From the NCBI RefSeq assembly GCF_004114425.1, contig NZ_RDQF01000003.1:124001-188000 (forward strand): a DNA stretch of 64,000 nucleotides. Direction: 5' to 3'. This stretch comes from Bradyrhizobium vignae. Lineage in GTDB: Bacteria; Pseudomonadota; Alphaproteobacteria; Rhizobiales; Xanthobacteraceae. This document shows positions 61,815 to 64,000 of this stretch, piece after piece. Positions within the stretch are counted from its first letter, which is position 1; every line of letters starts with the position of its first letter. The notes under the pieces were generated by a model that saw only the letters and a program-made list of their open reading frames with translations, was not told where the DNA came from and ran no database searches. Made by a program: the position numbers and the translations under genes.

Positions 61815-62906
61815 ATGACCGAGACCATCCGCATCAAACGCTTCCACGCGCGGCCCGTGATCGTGCCGATGAATCTGCCGCTCCAGACCTCGACCGGCGC
61901 AGTCGCCAAGGCGCCGCTGGTGCTGATCGACTGCGAGACCGATCAGGGCGAGACCGGCCATGCCTATCTGTTCTCGATCACGCCCTCGGCCTTGAAGCCG
62001 CTGACGGCGATGGTCACCGAAATGTCGGACTTGCTCGCCGGCGACGAGCTGCTGCCGTTCGAGATCGAACGCAAGCTGACCCAGCGCTTCACCCTGCTGG
62101 GCCTCGCCGGTCTGCAACGGCTGGCCCAATCCGGCATCGACATGGCCGCCTGGGACGCGCTGGCGCGCAGCAACGCCCTGCCGCTGGTGCGCCTGCTTGG
62201 CGGCACGCCGAAGCCGGTGAGGGCCTACAATTCGAAAGGCCTCGGCATCATGCCGGCCGGCGCCGCGGTCGAGGAAGCCCACAAGCTGCTCGCTGAAGGA
62301 TTTCAGGCCGCCAAAATCCGCGTCGGCCGGCATGATGCGCGGGAGGACCTCGCCGTGGTGCGCGCGGTACGCAAGGCCGTCGGCGACCACGTGACGCTGA
62401 TGTGCGACTACAACCAGGCGCTGACGGTGACCGAGGCCATCCGCCGCGGTGAGATGCTCGACGACGAGGGCCTCACCTGGATCGAGGAGCCGATCCGCCA
62501 CGACGACTATGCCGGCTGCGCCCGCGTCGCGGACGCGCTGCATACGCCGCTGCAGATCGGTGAGAATTTTGACAGCGCGTTTTCGATGCAGTCCGCGCTC
62601 GCGGCGGAAGCCTGCGATTACGTGATGCCGGACGTGCAGCGCATCGGTGGCGTCACCGGCTGGCTTCGCGCCGCCGCGCTGGCGCATGCCGCCGGCATCG
62701 AGATGTCGACGCATCTGTTCTCGGAGGTGAGCGCGCATTTGCTCTGCGTGACGCCGACCGCACATTGGCTGGAATATGTCGACTGGGCCGATGCGGTGCT
62801 GGCAACGCGGCTGCAGATCAAGGACGGCTTTGCACTGCCGAGCGAAGAGCCCGGCAACGGGATCGCATGGGATGAGGCGGCGGTCGCCAAATATCTCGTT
62901 ACATGA
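61815..62906 (+). CDS. Enolase-superfamily protein, mandelate-racemase-like with KxR motif
   Basis: A 363-residue homologue of mandelate racemase, strikingly similar from N- to C-terminus by comparison from memory. Metal ligands Asp198 (CDYNQ), Glu224 (IEEP) and Glu250 (IGENF) are present, as are Asp273, the catalytic His300 (STHLF) and Glu320 (HWLEYVD). The KxK motif with the second catalytic lysine is Lys167-Ile-Arg169 here, so the Lys166 equivalent is Arg. It would thus have only His300 as a normal base. An acid-sugar or 2-hydroxy acid substrate is likely. Confidence 0.88.
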   Translation: MTETIRIKRFHARPVIVPMNLPLQTSTGAVAKAPLVLIDCETDQGETGHAYLFSITPSALKPLTAMVTEMSDLLAGDELLPFEIERKLTQRFTLLGLAGLQRLAQSGIDMAAWDALARSNALPLVRLLGGTPKPVRAYNSKGLGIMPAGAAVEEAHKLLAEGFQAAKIRVGRHDAREDLAVVRAVRKAVGDHVTLMCDYNQALTVTEAIRRGEMLDDEGLTWIEEPIRHDDYAGCARVADALHTPLQIGENFDSAFSMQSALAAEACDYVMPDVQRIGGVTGWLRAAALAHAAGIEMSTHLFSEVSAHLLCVTPTAHWLEYVDWADAVLATRLQIKDGFALPSEEPGNGIAWDEAAVAKYLVT

Positions 62907-63043
62907 GGCCGCCTGTCGGCGCGTCGATCACCGATCGTCGGGTCTACGACCGAACGGCGGCAATCATGCTCAGCTCGACGGGAGCCCGACGAGGCTCGCC
63001 TGCGCGTATTGCGCAGCGGCGGTGCGCGCGATAACGCTTCCCC

Positions 63044-63511
63044 ATGAGCACATGGCGGCCACATCCCCGCATCCGCGTCGTCGCAATCGGCCTGCACTGG
63101 CGCGACGGGCGGCTGCTGGCAGCCGAGGTGCGCGACGATGCGGGCCGGATCAAGGGCGTGCGCCCGCTCGGCGGCGAGATCGAGTTCGGCGAGAGCTGGC
63201 ACGCGGCGCTCGTGCGGGAATTCAACGAAGAACTCGGCATCGACGTCACCATCGCCAGCGAGCCCTTGCTGCTGGAGAACATTTTTGTGCATGAGGGATC
63301 GACCGGCCACGAGGTGATGTTCGTCGCGGAGGTCGCGTTTCCAGAGGGCGCCTTCGCCGGCCAGGACCGCATCGACTTCCGCGAGGACAACGGAGAAGAG
63401 ATCGTCGCCCGCTGGTTCGACCTTGCCGATCTCGACCTGGATGGCGGACCGAGCCTCTATCCGACGGGCCTGAAGGACGTGCTGCGCGGCAACGGGTACA
63501 AGACGAATTGA
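63044..63511 (+). CDS. Nudix hydrolase
   Basis: A 155-residue Nudix-fold protein. The Nudix box runs from GGEIEFGESW to REFNEELGI at about residues 43-65 and is complete (G-x5-E-x7-R-E-x2-E-E-x-G). Such enzymes hydrolyse nucleoside-diphosphate-X compounds in the cytoplasm with Mg2+. The exact substrate is unknown. It is preceded by a 137-bp gap after the racemase-like gene. Confidence 0.9.
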   Translation: MSTWRPHPRIRVVAIGLHWRDGRLLAAEVRDDAGRIKGVRPLGGEIEFGESWHAALVREFNEELGIDVTIASEPLLLENIFVHEGSTGHEVMFVAEVAFPEGAFAGQDRIDFREDNGEEIVARWFDLADLDLDGGPSLYPTGLKDVLRGNGYKTN

Positions 63512-63551
63512 ACACGATGCTGCCTCGCATGAGCGCGCTGGCGAGGATTGG

Positions 63552-64000
63552 CTAATTCTCAGCCGGGTAGGCCAGGCGGCCGTCAGGCACGAGCCGCGCC
63601 GCCGGATTCATTTCAGCCTGTTCGACCTGCCCGGGTCCCAGAATGTGAAACACGGTCTCGCCGGCTGCGAGCAAGTAGTCCGTGATGATCCGCCGGTGGC
63701 ATCGCCACCACAATGTTTCCGCGCACATGATGGCGCAGCGCCGGGTACGCCCGAGCTCGCGCAAATGAGCGAGGCCGTCGCGAAAGGCCGCGCTCATGGC
63801 GTGGTCAGCGTAATTGTGAAAGCTGCCGTTCTGCCAGAACGCATTGGTCTCGCGCGGCACCTCGCGCGTGCGGCTGCGCAGGCCGCCGAGAGCGGCGATG
63901 TGCTCATAGCCGATCGAAACAGCCGCCAACGATTGCGGCAGCGTCTCGCGATTATACTGCGGGTTGGTCCGCGAGCGGGGCACGGTGCGAACGTCGGCGA
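63552..64000 (-). CDS. DUF488 family protein (5' end outside window)
   Basis: The reading frame stays open to the right edge of the window, so the N-terminus is missing. The visible 148 residues begin in the conserved DVRTVPRSRTNPQYN segment and contain MCAETLWWRCHRRIITDYL, the DUF488 hallmark with Cys, Glu and His. Its biochemical role is not established to my knowledge. Neighbours beyond the edge are unknown. Confidence 0.85.
   Translation of the reverse strand, partial: ADVRTVPRSRTNPQYNRETLPQSLAAVSIGYEHIAALGGLRSRTREVPRETNAFWQNGSFHNYADHAMSAAFRDGLAHLRELGRTRRCAIMCAETLWWRCHRRIITDYLLAAGETVFHILGPGQVEQAEMNPAARLVPDGRLAYPAEN

Overview
The window looks like chromosomal DNA from a Bradyrhizobium-type alphaproteobacterium (Nitrobacteraceae). 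The basis is high GC content, a cytochrome c550 of the CycA type, an alphaproteobacterial bL36 without zinc-binding cysteines, many small lineage-style hypothetical proteins, and several families of intergenic palindromic repeats. I see no rRNA, tRNA, CRISPR array, integrase, transposase or phage genes. Assignments rest on reading translations and motifs; no database search was run. The first gene (glcD) and the last (DUF488) run off the window edges.

1-12.3 kb is mostly housekeeping and stress metabolism: glcD (partial), a periplasmic cytochrome c, an alpha/beta hydrolase, small secreted or TPR proteins, rpmJ, a metal-dependent amidohydrolase behind a striking 37-bp palindrome, an SDR/HxlR divergent pair, a haloacid dehalogenase, a YbaK-like deacylase, and a LysR regulator divergent from an SDR-pirin-WrbA set.

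12.5-24.1 kb is a cell-surface polysaccharide cluster: CelD-like acyltransferase, Wzy/WaaL-like membrane protein, three glycosyltransferases, a methyltransferase, an ExoP/Wzz-like co-polymerase with a non-canonical P-loop, a WecG/TagA-type glycosyltransferase and galE. No initiating phosphoglycosyltransferase and no flippase are in the window. It is followed by a 1368-residue c-di-GMP protein with five tandem GAF domains plus GGDEF and EAL.

29-43 kb is catabolism and transport: an Ldh-type dehydrogenase / flavin monooxygenase / FAH-family operon facing a LysR gene, an Lrp/AsnC regulator divergent from a large indolepyruvate ferredoxin oxidoreductase, and a LysR regulator divergent from an EmrAB-type efflux pair followed by an AhpD-like protein.

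43-49 kb carries, on the minus strand, an M20 peptidase, a complete glutamate/aspartate-type ABC importer (gltIJKL order) and a D-amino-acid-aminotransferase-like enzyme.

49-64 kb holds a second flavin monooxygenase, a benzoylformate-decarboxylase-like ThDP enzyme, a GFA-fold protein missing its central cysteines, an Old Yellow Enzyme, an aldehyde dehydrogenase, an SDR, a zinc-ribbon protein, a composite remnant joining a response-regulator DNA-binding domain to a histidine-kinase ATPase domain, an AlkB homologue, a hydrolase-fold protein lacking its nucleophile serine, an amino-acid-type binding protein, a mandelate-racemase homologue with a KxR in place of KxK, a Nudix hydrolase and a DUF488 protein.

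I did not find an unambiguous new multi-gene system. The best leads are the fused two-component remnant, the near-perfect palindromic operators at 4361-4397 and 18679-18700, the five-GAF sensor, the enzymes with altered catalytic residues, and a 25-bp sequence repeated 55 kb apart in two intergenic regions.
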